From the IMG/VR virus record IMGVR_UViG_3300007799_000007, positions 1 to 37,992 of that record: 37,992 nt of DNA; one strand, 5' to 3'. Positions 7,746 through 16,738 of this stretch are shown here, piece after piece. Positions within the stretch are counted from its first letter, which is position 1. Each line of letters starts with the position of its first letter. The DNA comes from a virus. The notes below the pieces were generated by a model. The model was not told where the DNA came from. It saw nothing but the letters and a program-made list of their open reading frames with translations, and did not search any database. The translations under genes were made by a program, and so were the position numbers.

Positions 7746-7825
7746 TGAAGAAAATCAACCCGACCGTTTTTATGTTCATCGTCTGGATTGCGGCGATTCT
7801 GGCAACCTTAATACTTCAAACATGA
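7745..7825 (+). CDS. Tiny single-span membrane peptide (26 aa)
   Basis: ATG frame of 26 codons. After MKKINPT it is one hydrophobic span (VFMFIVWIAAILATLIL). It overlaps its neighbours by 1 bp and 4 bp. The basic N-terminus followed by a span is typical of a small inner-membrane peptide. Role unknown. Confidence 0.45.
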   Translation: MKKINPTVFMFIVWIAAILATLILQT

Positions 7826-8172
7826 GTATATGCACACCCTGTTATGATGCCGGGGTTATCCCAAAGTGCATCGACCTGCTGATAGTGGCCGGAACCGATC
7901 TAAGCCCCGCTGACGAGGTCACCATATATTGGAAAAACGTCGCGACCGATAGGCTGGAAACCATCGAAGGAATCGTTGCATCAGGATCAATATACTCAGC
8001 AACAGAGGAAGGTATTAACTTTCCTACCAACGTACCAATTAACATTTGGGTCACGTTAAAAGACGAGCAACCGAATCAATACCAAGACTTACTAATCAAT
8101 GGCGAAACGTTTACCTGCATATCATTTAAGGCTCGAAACGGAACATTTGCCGAATATAATCTCGCCGAATGA
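7822..8172 (+). CDS. Hypothetical phage protein
   Basis: A 116-residue protein with a Cys-containing N-terminus (CTPCYDAGVIPKC) and a beta-rich body (VTIYWKNVATDRLETIEG, VPINIWVTLKD). The pattern suggests a small all-beta domain, perhaps a virion or tail component, but no family is recognised. ATGA overlaps at both ends place it in the small-gene ladder after the terminase. Confidence 0.6.
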   Translation: MSICTPCYDAGVIPKCIDLLIVAGTDLSPADEVTIYWKNVATDRLETIEGIVASGSIYSATEEGINFPTNVPINIWVTLKDEQPNQYQDLLINGETFTCISFKARNGTFAEYNLAE

Positions 8173-8246
8173 TAACACTATTCCTTCTTTACATTGTTGA
8201 TTTTATCGACAAAATCGAAAAAAAGATATGGCCGCCCGTTTCGTAA
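8169..8246 (+). CDS. Tiny hydrophobic ORF (25 aa)
   Basis: ATG frame of 25 codons starting MITLFLLYIVDFIDKIEKK. It overlaps the stop of the previous gene by 4 bp and runs 19 bp into the DUF1360-like gene. It has a hydrophobic N-terminus and a basic C-terminus. Support is positional only. Confidence 0.35.
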   Translation: MITLFLLYIVDFIDKIEKKIWPPVS

Positions 8247-8518
8247 TTGAGTTCGTACTTTGCGCGTTCGCATTGTGGAGAATCACCCGGCTATTTGCCG
8301 ACGAATCAGGCCCGTTTGACTGCTTTAAACGGCTGCGGCAATACCTGGAATTTAGAACGCCGTTTCTGTTTAAGCTGATAGACTGTTTCTATTGCCTTTC
8401 GATTTGGTTTGCTATTCCGTTTGCAATTTACCTGTCACACGGATGGATTGACGGCTTACTGATTTGGCTCGCTCTTTCCGGGAATGCCTGCATAATTTAC
8501 ACGGCGACCGAAAATTGA
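8228..8518 (+). CDS. DUF1360-like membrane protein
   Basis: A 96-residue protein resembling DUF1360. It has ALWRITRLFADESGPFDCFKRLR (residues about 14-36), the family's A-x2-R-x-T-x-L...GPF...RLR pattern, then a conserved C-x2-C-x2-I/V-W element (DCFYCLSIW, about residues 56-64). Hydrophobic spans occupy the N-terminus and residues about 60-92. The biochemical role of the family is not known. It probably sits in the inner membrane. It overlaps a tiny ORF by 19 bp. Confidence 0.7.
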   Translation: MAARFVIEFVLCAFALWRITRLFADESGPFDCFKRLRQYLEFRTPFLFKLIDCFYCLSIWFAIPFAIYLSHGWIDGLLIWLALSGNACIIYTATEN

Positions 8519-8522
8519 TGTT

Positions 8523-8906
8523 ATGAAAAAACATAATCATGCCTCTTTTTACGAAAACGAGCCTAAATATTCGGGCGGTGATATTATTGTCGTCAAGGGC
8601 AAATTGCACATAATTTCCTCTGTCGCGAAAGAGCTATTAACGGACGATCAAAAGAATGACGTTTGCGCGTATGTCGCAAGGAGGAAAGTTTGTTGTGGGC
8701 AAGGTGGACGTGCGGTGCGTATGGGGCTAAATTACTTTTACTACAAATGCACGGACGAGAATCTGTTTAATGAGATTGAAATTACGGGGTCAGGTATTGA
8801 TGCGGCTAATGCCTTAATTTGCGATTTGCAACACGAAATTGACAGATACTCAGAACAAATTTCAGCAATCCAATCAGCAGTTGGATTTGACCATGAACGC
8901 GATTGA
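8523..8906 (+). CDS. Hypothetical protein with C-terminal coiled coil
   Basis: A 127-residue protein with no recognised family. The middle carries two adjacent cysteines (RRKVCCGQGG) and an aromatic stretch (NYFYYKC). The C-terminus from about residue 92 (DAANALICDLQHEIDRYSEQ) is predicted helical and probably a coiled coil. It starts 4 bp after the DUF1360-like gene and overlaps the next small membrane ORF by 14 bp. Confidence 0.55.
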   Translation: MKKHNHASFYENEPKYSGGDIIVVKGKLHIISSVAKELLTDDQKNDVCAYVARRKVCCGQGGRAVRMGLNYFYYKCTDENLFNEIEITGSGIDAANALICDLQHEIDRYSEQISAIQSAVGFDHERD

Positions 8907-8991
8907 CCTAATCGGCAGGATAATGATTGTTGCACTAATCGCAGCCTGCCTATACGCACTAATGAGAAACGATATTGACCGAAACAGATGA
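8893..8991 (+). CDS. Small single-span membrane protein (32 aa)
   Basis: ATG frame of 32 codons with one hydrophobic span (IGRIMIVALIAACLYALM) flanked by charged ends. It overlaps the upstream gene by 14 bp and the downstream gene by 4 bp (ATGA). It is too short for family assignment. Holin- or inhibitor-like roles are possible but not supported by more than size and topology. Confidence 0.5.
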   Translation: MNAIDLIGRIMIVALIAACLYALMRNDIDRNR

Positions 8992-9308
8992 AAACTGATG
9001 TTGATTTACTAAACGACCTTGCAAAAGGAGTAACTATTACTTGCCTGCTATTTTATTGTGAAATGGTAAGATATTCATTTGGGAAGTACGTTTTAGTTTA
9101 CGGAACTGATAAAGAGGATGAAGTCCTTTTAACGGCTATAACTTATATCCGCGCAGGAGGCGATAAATTGCAATATAAAAAGTTGTCGATGTCTTTTGAT
9201 AAAGAAAGATTTGATTTAGATAAATTTCGTGCAATAGATCACTTTCAAAAAAAAGTAATAGACGCTTTTGCCCGGATTGATAAAAGAAAAGAAACAGATG
9301 AGCTTTAA
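8988..9308 (+). CDS. Hypothetical protein
   Basis: A 106-residue protein without a recognised family. The N-terminal 30 residues are mildly hydrophobic (LAKGVTITCLLFYCEMV) and the C-terminal half is charged and helical (LDKFRAIDHFQKKVIDAFARID). It overlaps the upstream membrane ORF by 4 bp and the next gene by 11 bp. It ends the accessory block between terminase and tail genes. Confidence 0.5.
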   Translation: MKTDVDLLNDLAKGVTITCLLFYCEMVRYSFGKYVLVYGTDKEDEVLLTAITYIRAGGDKLQYKKLSMSFDKERFDLDKFRAIDHFQKKVIDAFARIDKRKETDEL

Positions 9309-9942
9309 AACATTCTTTAAAAAATCACCAGCAGCCAACCCGATTAAGGATCAGTTGGTTTTTCTGTTTAAAGGAACGGACGGACACGACTACTTTTCCT
9401 ATAAGCCGGATTCAGACCTTCATATGCCTCGACTGCCGGAGCAAATGAAGTTGATGGAACACATGAGGATAGGTATGTCAGAGGAAGATATGTTCTTAAT
9501 ATTCGACAATATCGACACCCTGAACGCGGCAATATTGACGACGAAAAACGATAAGGACAAACCGTCATTGCACGCTAACATAGGCGCGCACACAACCATT
9601 GGACGTGGCCGGATGAGTAACACGCTGCATCATAAATTACTGCTGCAAATGGCGGCTACATGGTGCATCCGAAACGACGAGAACCCGCAGGAATTTAGCC
9701 GCGAAATACATGAGCAGAAAGTTAACTTTTTTGATGCCGAATGTCGGGAGGGTTCGGCATACGCTTTTTTTCAGTTAATTGGTTTCAGAGGACTAAGTCG
9801 CTACATGACAATGTCAGGGGACGAGTTCAGCGAGCTATGGACGAACTCGATCCTGAACTTAAAGACGCTACACCAGACGTTAGAGAACTTGATCCCCGAA
9901 AGGCTGCGGCGAAGCTCGTTAAAGACTTCCGCAAGTCGCTAG
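9298..9942 (+). CDS. Putative tail assembly chaperone (first frame)
   Basis: A 214-residue protein upstream of the tape measure gene, the usual place of tail assembly chaperones (lambda G). It is mostly helical, starting SFKTFFKKSP. A longer TTG start at 9268 is less likely, because ATG 9298 overlaps the previous stop region. At codons GCT-TTT-TTT (9763-9771) there is a perfect in-frame X-XXY-YYZ slippery heptamer of seven T. A -1 shift there would enter the overlapping frame that reaches 10082 (lambda GT-like). The chaperone role is inferred from position and this arrangement; no sequence family is recognised. Confidence 0.55.
   Translation: MSFKTFFKKSPAANPIKDQLVFLFKGTDGHDYFSYKPDSDLHMPRLPEQMKLMEHMRIGMSEEDMFLIFDNIDTLNAAILTTKNDKDKPSLHANIGAHTTIGRGRMSNTLHHKLLLQMAATWCIRNDENPQEFSREIHEQKVNFFDAECREGSAYAFFQLIGFRGLSRYMTMSGDEFSELWTNSILNLKTLHQTLENLIPERLRRSSLKTSASR
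9765..9771 (+). other. Candidate -1 ribosomal slippery site T-TTT-TTT
   Basis: Seven T in phase with codons GCT-TTT-TTT of the gene at 9298. A -1 slip keeps perfect pairing of both tRNAs and enters the open frame ending at 10082. The alternative run TTTTTT at 9727-9732 meets a TGA immediately after slipping, so only this site works. No strong downstream stimulatory hairpin is evident. Confidence 0.45.
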
Positions 9943-10082
9943 TGATGCTATCGGAGGGCAGTTCTGTTGAGCTTGAATCATTAAAACGGTTAAGCGTTGC
10001 CGATTATGTCGAGAAAATAGAACACTTTTGCAGTAAGTTAAAACCGCGAGAAAAAGATGGCAGCCGAAAAAATACAACTTGA
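9837..10082 (+). CDS. Putative tail chaperone second frame (GT-like, frame -1)
   Basis: Frame open from about 9735 to 10082, in the -1 phase relative to the gene at 9298. The protein-like part starts around MDELDPELKDATPD at 9837 and ends just inside the tape measure gene (26-bp overlap). It can be made independently from ATG 9837, or as the C-terminus of a frameshift fusion made at the T-heptamer at 9765-9771, as in many phages with long tails. It is helical and charged. Which of the two applies cannot be told from sequence alone. Confidence 0.5.
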   Translation: MDELDPELKDATPDVRELDPRKAAAKLVKDFRKSLVMLSEGSSVELESLKRLSVADYVEKIEHFCSKLKPREKDGSRKNTT

Positions 10083-12966
10083 ATTTGACCTCGAAACCCA
10101 AAAGCTAAAGGCCGGATTTGAAGATGGCGTTCTCGATCCGTTAGACGCGGTATCGGTTAAAAGCAGGAAGGTTGCTGAAACGGTTTCCGCTGAATTTAAA
10201 AAGACAGGTAACAATATCACTAAGGCATTTGCTGCCGGAACTGCGACCGCCGGATTTAAAAAACTTTCGGTCGAGGTCGTTTCCGTTTTTAAGAATGTCG
10301 ATTCATCCATCAAAGGAACTGTAGTAAGCTTAGCGGATCAACGCAAGGCACTTGAGGCCAACGCAGCGACGGCAATTAAGATGCAGAGCGCGATCACAAA
10401 GGCATCGGCCAATGTTGCGCGCCCGGTAAAATTCAATCCAGCGTCGCAGCTTGTGCCAGGCATCCAGACCGGAAAGATAATCGACCCAAAGCCCATCGAG
10501 AAAGCAACCGTGGCAACGCAGAAGCTAACGACCCAGCTAAGGAATCTAAAAAATCAGTTATCGCAGTTAGACGATGCCGGCCAATCAGGGACGGCCCAAT
10601 TTCAGTCGTTAGCGATACAGGCGGCAAAGCTAGAGGATCAGATCGGCGACACGTCCGACCGAATTAGGATATTAGCATCGGACACCTTCGCCTTCGATGC
10701 CATTTCAGACGGCGCTCAAAAGGCAACGGCGGTATTTGGCTTACTGCAGGGTGCATCCGCATTGGTAGGTGAAGAAAATGAGGATCTGCAAAAGACGCTC
10801 GTAAAGCTAAATGCGATACAGGCAATAAGTAATGGACTGCTTGAGGTAAATAGATTTTTAAGCACTGAAAATGCAGCGAAGGCCGGAATACTAACGGTCG
10901 TAACGAAGGCAAACACGGCGGCAACATTGGCAGCAACAGCGGTAACGAGGCTATTTGGCGGCGCGGTAAATACAACGGCGACATCCTTTAAAGTTCTTAA
11001 AGGCGCGATAATGGCAACCGGGATAGGGCTGTTATTGGTGTTAGTTGGCTCCATCATTTCCGCATTTTCATCAGCAGAGAAAAAAGTTGATGAGTTCGGC
11101 AAAACGATCAATGAGGTAAACCAGAAAACGATTGACTCTTTTAATAAATTAATCGACGCACGGCTTGCGTTATCGAGAGCCGAAGATCAGATTTCAGAGC
11201 AGCAGTTAAAACGGCAGCAGCTAATCAATAAGTACAATGAAGAACAAGTGCTTATTAAAAAGCAGCAGCTAGATCAGATCGAGGAACTAAAAACAAAGAC
11301 GGTCGAAAGCCTTTCAGCTACGGAACTTTTCTTTAGAGGTCTGGCCGATAAGGTCGGACTTTCATCGGTTGGCATCACTGAAAGCGTTGCAGACGTTATT
11401 TCCAAAACCGTAAAAAAAGGCATATCCCAGGAAACGATACTTCGAGATGAATTTGATAACCAAAGGAAAAACGCAGAGGCTACACTGGCGGCAGAATTAG
11501 CAACGATTAATGTTGAGGCATCGAAACAGACGGCAAAGGAACTCGCCGAATTAGAGAAGCAAAGGACAAATTCAAAATTAGCCGAAGAACGGGCAAGATT
11601 AAAGCTTGTAATTGACCTAACCAAAGAAGGATCTGAATTAAATCAGCAGGCAATCATTGCCCTTGCCGAATTTGAAGGCAGAGCAACAAGGACGTTACTA
11701 GATCAGGAATTAAAGGATCGAAAAAAAGCACTTGAGGAAACCGGAATTGCTACCCTTGCTGATTATACCGCATTGAATAATGAGATCAGCGCACGCCGTA
11801 AATTGTCCGAGCAAGACACCTTAAACGAGGTTAACAGGCTTAACAGTGAATACCGGGATAAGCAATTTCAGGACGAAAAAGATTTTCAGGAAAAGTTAAA
11901 GCAGATCGAAATTGATAGGATTGATGCTATTCAGTTAGCAACACAAACGGCTGCGGATATCGAGAAAAGGATCAAATTGGATTCTGCCGTTACCAATTCC
12001 GGGCAGGAAACAATTAAACGAGTGCAGGCCGAAAATAATATCATAAGGTTTGAGGCGGCGCAAACAACGAGGGAATTAGAAAAGGAGGAACAAAGCAGAA
12101 CGGCAGGACTTGCAAGAGAAACGGAACTGCGAATAAAAATAGAGGCAGAAATCGCGGCAAAAAAGGTAAAAGTCAATAAGGACGCAAATGCTGCTATTGC
12201 CCAAAATAATAAAAACTTTCAAAATGAAAGAGCGCAATTACTTATTTCATCAGCGGGACAAATAGCTGCGTCTATTTTTGCGATAGAAAATAATTTGCTA
12301 CAGCGTAAGATTAACGACATTCAGACGGCGACTAATTTTGAGCTACAGAGCGCAACGTTAACGGCCAGGCAGAAGGAAGCACTTGCCAAAAAATCAGCCG
12401 CTCAAATTGCTGCGCTACAGGCAAAGCAGGCACGAAACGACCGGAATGCAGCAATTTTAAGTGTAATCTTTAACACCGCTGTTGCAGTCACTGCCGCGTT
12501 AGTCAAAGGCCCATTAGCAGCAGGAGTAGCGGCGGCATTAGGTGCGGCGCAATTAGCCGTAATACTTTCGCAGCCCGTTCCTAAATTTGAGGACGGAGGC
12601 AAGGTAAAAGGCAGGAGGCATTCATCCGGCGGCGTGCATATCGAAGCGGAAGGAAATGAGTTTATCACCCGTAGGAAGCAAGCAATGAAACACGGCGACG
12701 CATTGACGGCAATGAATACCGACGATAGGGCGTGGAACAAGTTTGTCGAAAATAATTACGTGCGGCCTGCTTTAATTTCCGAACGGATGCAAAACGCGAA
12801 CGAGGGCCGCAAATCAACGGTATCGGAAAGAACAGGGCGCATTGAAATAAAGACAGCGTCATTGGAAAAACGAGTATCGGCAGGTCAAAAACAGGCCCGT
12901 AAAGATGCCGACAGGATAGTGAACGCCGTGACAGTTAATCGCGAAAATGACCGTAACAAATGGTAG
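10057..12966 (+). CDS. Tape measure protein
   Basis: A 969-residue tail-length-determining protein. It has long Ala-, Lys- and Glu-rich helical stretches throughout and hydrophobic segments at about residues 318-338 (GAIMATGIGLLLVLVGSIISAF region) and 800-850 (Ala-rich, starting ILSVIFNTAVAVTAAL). The family's C-terminal signature follows: FEDGGKVKGRRHSSGG, then HIEAEGNEFITRRKQAM (about residues 847-885). The length, at about 1.5 Angstrom per residue, would correspond to a tail on the order of 145 nm. It overlaps the chaperone frame by 26 bp and the next tail gene by 7 bp. Confidence 0.92.
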   Translation: MAAEKIQLEFDLETQKLKAGFEDGVLDPLDAVSVKSRKVAETVSAEFKKTGNNITKAFAAGTATAGFKKLSVEVVSVFKNVDSSIKGTVVSLADQRKALEANAATAIKMQSAITKASANVARPVKFNPASQLVPGIQTGKIIDPKPIEKATVATQKLTTQLRNLKNQLSQLDDAGQSGTAQFQSLAIQAAKLEDQIGDTSDRIRILASDTFAFDAISDGAQKATAVFGLLQGASALVGEENEDLQKTLVKLNAIQAISNGLLEVNRFLSTENAAKAGILTVVTKANTAATLAATAVTRLFGGAVNTTATSFKVLKGAIMATGIGLLLVLVGSIISAFSSAEKKVDEFGKTINEVNQKTIDSFNKLIDARLALSRAEDQISEQQLKRQQLINKYNEEQVLIKKQQLDQIEELKTKTVESLSATELFFRGLADKVGLSSVGITESVADVISKTVKKGISQETILRDEFDNQRKNAEATLAAELATINVEASKQTAKELAELEKQRTNSKLAEERARLKLVIDLTKEGSELNQQAIIALAEFEGRATRTLLDQELKDRKKALEETGIATLADYTALNNEISARRKLSEQDTLNEVNRLNSEYRDKQFQDEKDFQEKLKQIEIDRIDAIQLATQTAADIEKRIKLDSAVTNSGQETIKRVQAENNIIRFEAAQTTRELEKEEQSRTAGLARETELRIKIEAEIAAKKVKVNKDANAAIAQNNKNFQNERAQLLISSAGQIAASIFAIENNLLQRKINDIQTATNFELQSATLTARQKEALAKKSAAQIAALQAKQARNDRNAAILSVIFNTAVAVTAALVKGPLAAGVAAALGAAQLAVILSQPVPKFEDGGKVKGRRHSSGGVHIEAEGNEFITRRKQAMKHGDALTAMNTDDRAWNKFVENNYVRPALISERMQNANEGRKSTVSERTGRIEIKTASLEKRVSAGQKQARKDADRIVNAVTVNRENDRNKW

Positions 12967-15038
12967 ATGAATTATATATTTTATTAGACGGTCAATATCG
13001 CGGATCAATCCCCAATGAGTTTGGTATACAGGTTCAATTTGATACGTCAACGCATGGTGTTTTTACGACCTTTGAAAACGATGTGACGCTATCCGGTGAA
13101 TCTTACGCCTACCTGTTTGACATATATCTCCAGAATGACTATTGCCGCGAGATCGAAGTAACGGCTATTTATACGTGCAGCGGATATGATAGAATCGTCA
13201 TTGCTACCGGGATAATATTTGTATCTGATTGCCTATTTGATCGCGATAAATGCCAGCTAACCACTATAATAAATGACGACGGCTTTCAGACGCGGATTAA
13301 TAACAATAAGTCGATACCCATATTCTCAAACTCTGCCCTTACAAAGAATCTGGATGTAATTGCAGAGCCTTTTAATTCGTTTACCACGGGCGGGATTTTG
13401 ACTCCGCAAGCCACAAAAATGTTTATTCCATCGACGGGAAACTACATTAACCCGGATCAATTTGCCTATGGATGGACGGTATTTAATGCGTTCAAAATCA
13501 GCATTGCGTTCATGTCTGATAATTCGGTGGGCTTTGTTTCGGACTATTTCCTGACCGGCGAAGGCAAGCAATTTATGATAGTTTCAGGTGCTTCAATAAG
13601 GACTGGTAAAACGACTCCGTTTGAATTTACGTTTGAAAATATTTATTCATCCCTCAACAAAAAAATTCAGTTAGGATTCGGATTTGAAAAAATCGACGGC
13701 GTTCCTTTCATTAGAATTGAAAAGCTGGAATATTACAGAAATCAACCCGCGTCCGTAACCTTACTCGATGTCCCAGATATTAAAAGCCGATTTGACAAAT
13801 CAAAAATATGGGCAACGATATCGCTTGGATCGGAACAGGGCGAGTTTTTGGAAGAATGGCAGGGACGAAATGAAACGGCGGTGTTATCATTTCCGCAAGT
13901 CGCATTTAGAGGTTTTAAACGGGAAACATTCGGGCTAACGGGAAATTGTAACCTGGATTCAAACTTTGACCTGGTCACCAATAAGCTAATATTCGACACC
14001 AACATAATCGAGGATGTTTTAATTTATGACAATCAAAACTTTGACAAAAACCCTTTCCTAATTGAGCTGCCATTTTATATTGGTCAAGCTGATACGGTCA
14101 TTTCCGTTGCAGCGGAAAGTAGCGACATATTAGGTATCGGTACGTTTCAGTATAATAAATCATTTGTCAACGATCAGCAGGCGCAAAATAATATTAACGG
14201 CGTTCCTTCATCCATCTGGCAATACTATCAGGGATTGGCCCCTACAGCTTGGCAGATTGATAATTCAGGCCCAAACCCAGCGCCTCCATCTACATTAGGT
14301 GATCATGAAATGGAACTGGATGGAACGTTGCGCGAATATTCATCTTCGACCGATCCAGACCCGGTGACAGGAGCATTTGGAACGGGCCATTATGTTGAAT
14401 TTACAGACCAGACAATTAATCCAAATGGGTTTTATGAAACGCCGCAGACCTATGTCGTTCCGGCTCCGGGTATCTACACTGTAACGGCCGACATTTGGCG
14501 ACGTGCGCCGATTAATGCGCCCTTTGCCGCAGTGGGCGCCATTATTAGTTGGTTCATCGTTATAAGAAGAACAACGGCGCAAAATGAGATCCTCCATGAT
14601 TATGCGTCGGTACAATTTACCGGCTTTGGTAACACCGATCAAAATGAAACGCATAGCAAAACGTTCTTTGCAAACGAGGGCGACTTTATAGTAATAAATA
14701 TTTTCGCTGAAACGTCAATCCAGCCTGCATGGTTTTCGGCCTTTAGCTTAATTTCATTGGGTGAAGTCCAGTCGTTTATTGGATCGGGCGAGCCGTTTCA
14801 GGGCGGCGAATTGCAGCCATACGATCCCGGTGCATTTCGTCCGGTTATCGACACGTTTAAATATCCACTATCTTTCGCCCAGATAATGGATATAGTAAAT
14901 AATACACGCGGATCAATCGCCTATTCAGATTCAACCGACGTTACGAGCGTGAAACTAGGCGACATTTTACGAATTACAATACCATCGTTAATGAACAATC
15001 CTGTTGCGGAATTTCAACTAAAAACAAATACCCTTTGA
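12960..15038 (+). CDS. Large tail protein (distal tail or baseplate candidate)
   Basis: A 692-residue, mostly beta-rich protein directly after the tape measure, where distal-tail and baseplate hub proteins usually sit. The N-terminal half has short beta stretches and Cys pairs (DYCREIEVTAIYTCSG, DCLFDRDKCQL). Residues about 470-590 form a separate beta domain with YVVPAPGIYTVTADIW, resembling a carbohydrate-binding or jelly-roll module. No named family is recognised. It overlaps the tape measure gene by 7 bp and the next gene by 4 bp (TTGA). Confidence 0.6.
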   Translation: MVDELYILLDGQYRGSIPNEFGIQVQFDTSTHGVFTTFENDVTLSGESYAYLFDIYLQNDYCREIEVTAIYTCSGYDRIVIATGIIFVSDCLFDRDKCQLTTIINDDGFQTRINNNKSIPIFSNSALTKNLDVIAEPFNSFTTGGILTPQATKMFIPSTGNYINPDQFAYGWTVFNAFKISIAFMSDNSVGFVSDYFLTGEGKQFMIVSGASIRTGKTTPFEFTFENIYSSLNKKIQLGFGFEKIDGVPFIRIEKLEYYRNQPASVTLLDVPDIKSRFDKSKIWATISLGSEQGEFLEEWQGRNETAVLSFPQVAFRGFKRETFGLTGNCNLDSNFDLVTNKLIFDTNIIEDVLIYDNQNFDKNPFLIELPFYIGQADTVISVAAESSDILGIGTFQYNKSFVNDQQAQNNINGVPSSIWQYYQGLAPTAWQIDNSGPNPAPPSTLGDHEMELDGTLREYSSSTDPDPVTGAFGTGHYVEFTDQTINPNGFYETPQTYVVPAPGIYTVTADIWRRAPINAPFAAVGAIISWFIVIRRTTAQNEILHDYASVQFTGFGNTDQNETHSKTFFANEGDFIVINIFAETSIQPAWFSAFSLISLGEVQSFIGSGEPFQGGELQPYDPGAFRPVIDTFKYPLSFAQIMDIVNNTRGSIAYSDSTDVTSVKLGDILRITIPSLMNNPVAEFQLKTNTL

Positions 15039-16639
15039 AAAAAATGGCAATACTTTGGCTCTTATGGCAACCGATTGTCCCGGCAACATTATCAGCTTGC
15101 GGATGCGATGCCGAATCTTGCGAATCCGGCAATTACATATCGTCAACAGATACGGTTGATATTCAATTTCAGGTCGAGCCATGCGAGGGCGCGGATAGTA
15201 ATACCTTCGATACGTTTGAAGTCTCTCCTGAATGGGCCGAAATGTCGGGCATCGTTTGCGCTGAGGGATCTGGCTTTGCAGGAGGTCTAATTGCGAATCC
15301 TACTTATGCGAGGTTCTTTAAAATCGTCGTCGTGGTTTCCGGTTATTTTTCAGGATCTTTAACAATGGTAGTTGAGGGAGGCGAAACATTCACATTTAGC
15401 AGCAACGGGACATTTACCGTTTATTCGACAGCACCTCCAGCGGTAGCCGTAGAGATAAATTTCTCATCAGATAGCTTTGTCGGATGCTTTGCACGGGATA
15501 TAGAAGTCACACCAATCGCGAGTGACTATAAGATGGTATTAATCAATTCGGACGGAATCCCGGTATTTATATTTGATGAATTTGATATCGACGGAAACTA
15601 CATAACCTTCCATAATGATATTAACCTAATCGACGTACTACCAAACGGATGCTATCAATGGGGATTGCTCGACCCGTGCGAAAACACCTGCAACCAGAAC
15701 TTTCTCCCGGGTGCATACCTTGACTTAGGATCGTTTAGCACCTATTGGACGAATATCACCATACCCAATGAGTGGGAAATCGTTTTGGACGGGCAGCTAT
15801 CAATAGAGGTCGCAACAAACGGCGGCCATACGGTAGCGAATAATGAATTACTTTGCAATGGCACTTATACGGTAACTTACACCATCACATCCATTGACTC
15901 ACCGAATCAGTTAAGGGTGACAGCGGGAACAACGGGCGCGATAAGGACAGCACCGGGAACGTATACAGACACGTTAACGGTAAGCAGCCAGGCACCGCTT
16001 CAAAACAGGCTTTTGTTTTCTGCAACATTTAACGACGTTGCCGGTGGATTTATCGTCGTGGAAAACATCCAATTTAACAGACTTCCGGCGCAGATCGTTG
16101 CGGATAAATTCTCACGCCCCTATTCAATCGGAAGTACAAACGACTGTCTATTAGAAATGGAAGGATGCTCAACCGGCGAAGTATTTGGATTTAACTTTAA
16201 TAATTTTAGACCTAAAATACGGGTAAAAGGTTCCATCGAAGCACCAAAGTATGAATCGGACGCGGAGATATTTAGGTATAAATCGGGATTAAAAGAAGTT
16301 GTTTATGCAGATGTTATTAAACAAAAAAATGTCGCTATTGAGGCCGTCCCGGAATACATACACGACTTCCTTTCAATATGGAGGTTCCTAGACAATAGCT
16401 TTATAAATGGATTCAAAGTAATCATTGCCGATATCGACTACCCCGAACTAAACTTTCTTAACGGATGCAGCGCGGGAGTGACTTTGCCAATCGAGCAAAA
16501 CCCACAAAAACGGCGCAAGGTAAAATGTGGCCCCGCCTCTGAATGCGTTGCAACCACAAACGATATCGGCAAAGACTTTGAAAGCGGAAACGCCTTCCTG
16601 TTTGAATCCGGGATAAGGTTTCTTTTTAACCGAGGATAA
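15035..16639 (+). CDS. Cys-rich tail protein with possible lipoprotein-type N-terminus
   Basis: A 534-residue beta-rich protein next to the distal tail gene; a tail or adhesin component is inferred. TTG 15035 overlaps the preceding stop; ATG 15044 is the alternative. With the TTG start the N-terminus is MKKM, a hydrophobic stretch, then LSAC at about residues 19-22, which fits a lipobox. Several Cys pairs follow (CGC, CESG). The last 20 residues read FESGNAFLFESGIRFLFNRG, a motif repeated as an orphan fragment after the capsid gene (29085-29162). Confidence 0.6.
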   Translation: MKKMAILWLLWQPIVPATLSACGCDAESCESGNYISSTDTVDIQFQVEPCEGADSNTFDTFEVSPEWAEMSGIVCAEGSGFAGGLIANPTYARFFKIVVVVSGYFSGSLTMVVEGGETFTFSSNGTFTVYSTAPPAVAVEINFSSDSFVGCFARDIEVTPIASDYKMVLINSDGIPVFIFDEFDIDGNYITFHNDINLIDVLPNGCYQWGLLDPCENTCNQNFLPGAYLDLGSFSTYWTNITIPNEWEIVLDGQLSIEVATNGGHTVANNELLCNGTYTVTYTITSIDSPNQLRVTAGTTGAIRTAPGTYTDTLTVSSQAPLQNRLLFSATFNDVAGGFIVVENIQFNRLPAQIVADKFSRPYSIGSTNDCLLEMEGCSTGEVFGFNFNNFRPKIRVKGSIEAPKYESDAEIFRYKSGLKEVVYADVIKQKNVAIEAVPEYIHDFLSIWRFLDNSFINGFKVIIADIDYPELNFLNGCSAGVTLPIEQNPQKRRKVKCGPASECVATTNDIGKDFESGNAFLFESGIRFLFNRG

Positions 16640-16643
16640 TTAT

Positions 16644-16651
16644 TATATTTG
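16644..16651 (+). promoter_or_regulatory. Promoter -7 box TATATTTG
   Basis: A perfect TAnnTTTG box just after the tail gene stop. It would start a leader of about 80 nt before the gene at 16739. That leader ends with a weak AT hairpin TTTTGTA-AACAA-TACAAAA (16719-16737) touching the start codon, which could modulate translation. No convincing -33 box is seen. Confidence 0.45.
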
Positions 16652-16738
16652 CCCTTGCTTTAGTCGGCTTATCACGTTGTCAATTCTGTCCCGGTCAGTA
16701 AAATAGGGGATGGTAAAATTTTGTAAACAATACAAAAA

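Noticed and set aside
9725-9732. T-run as an alternative slippery site
   Set aside because: A -1 slip there meets TGA at 9732-9734 at once, and the preceding base does not fit the heptamer rule.
10716-11111. 131-codon reverse frame inside the tape measure gene
   Set aside because: Its Ser- and Ala-rich composition is the antisense of helical Lys/Ala/Glu codons; no leader and no overlap logic with neighbours.
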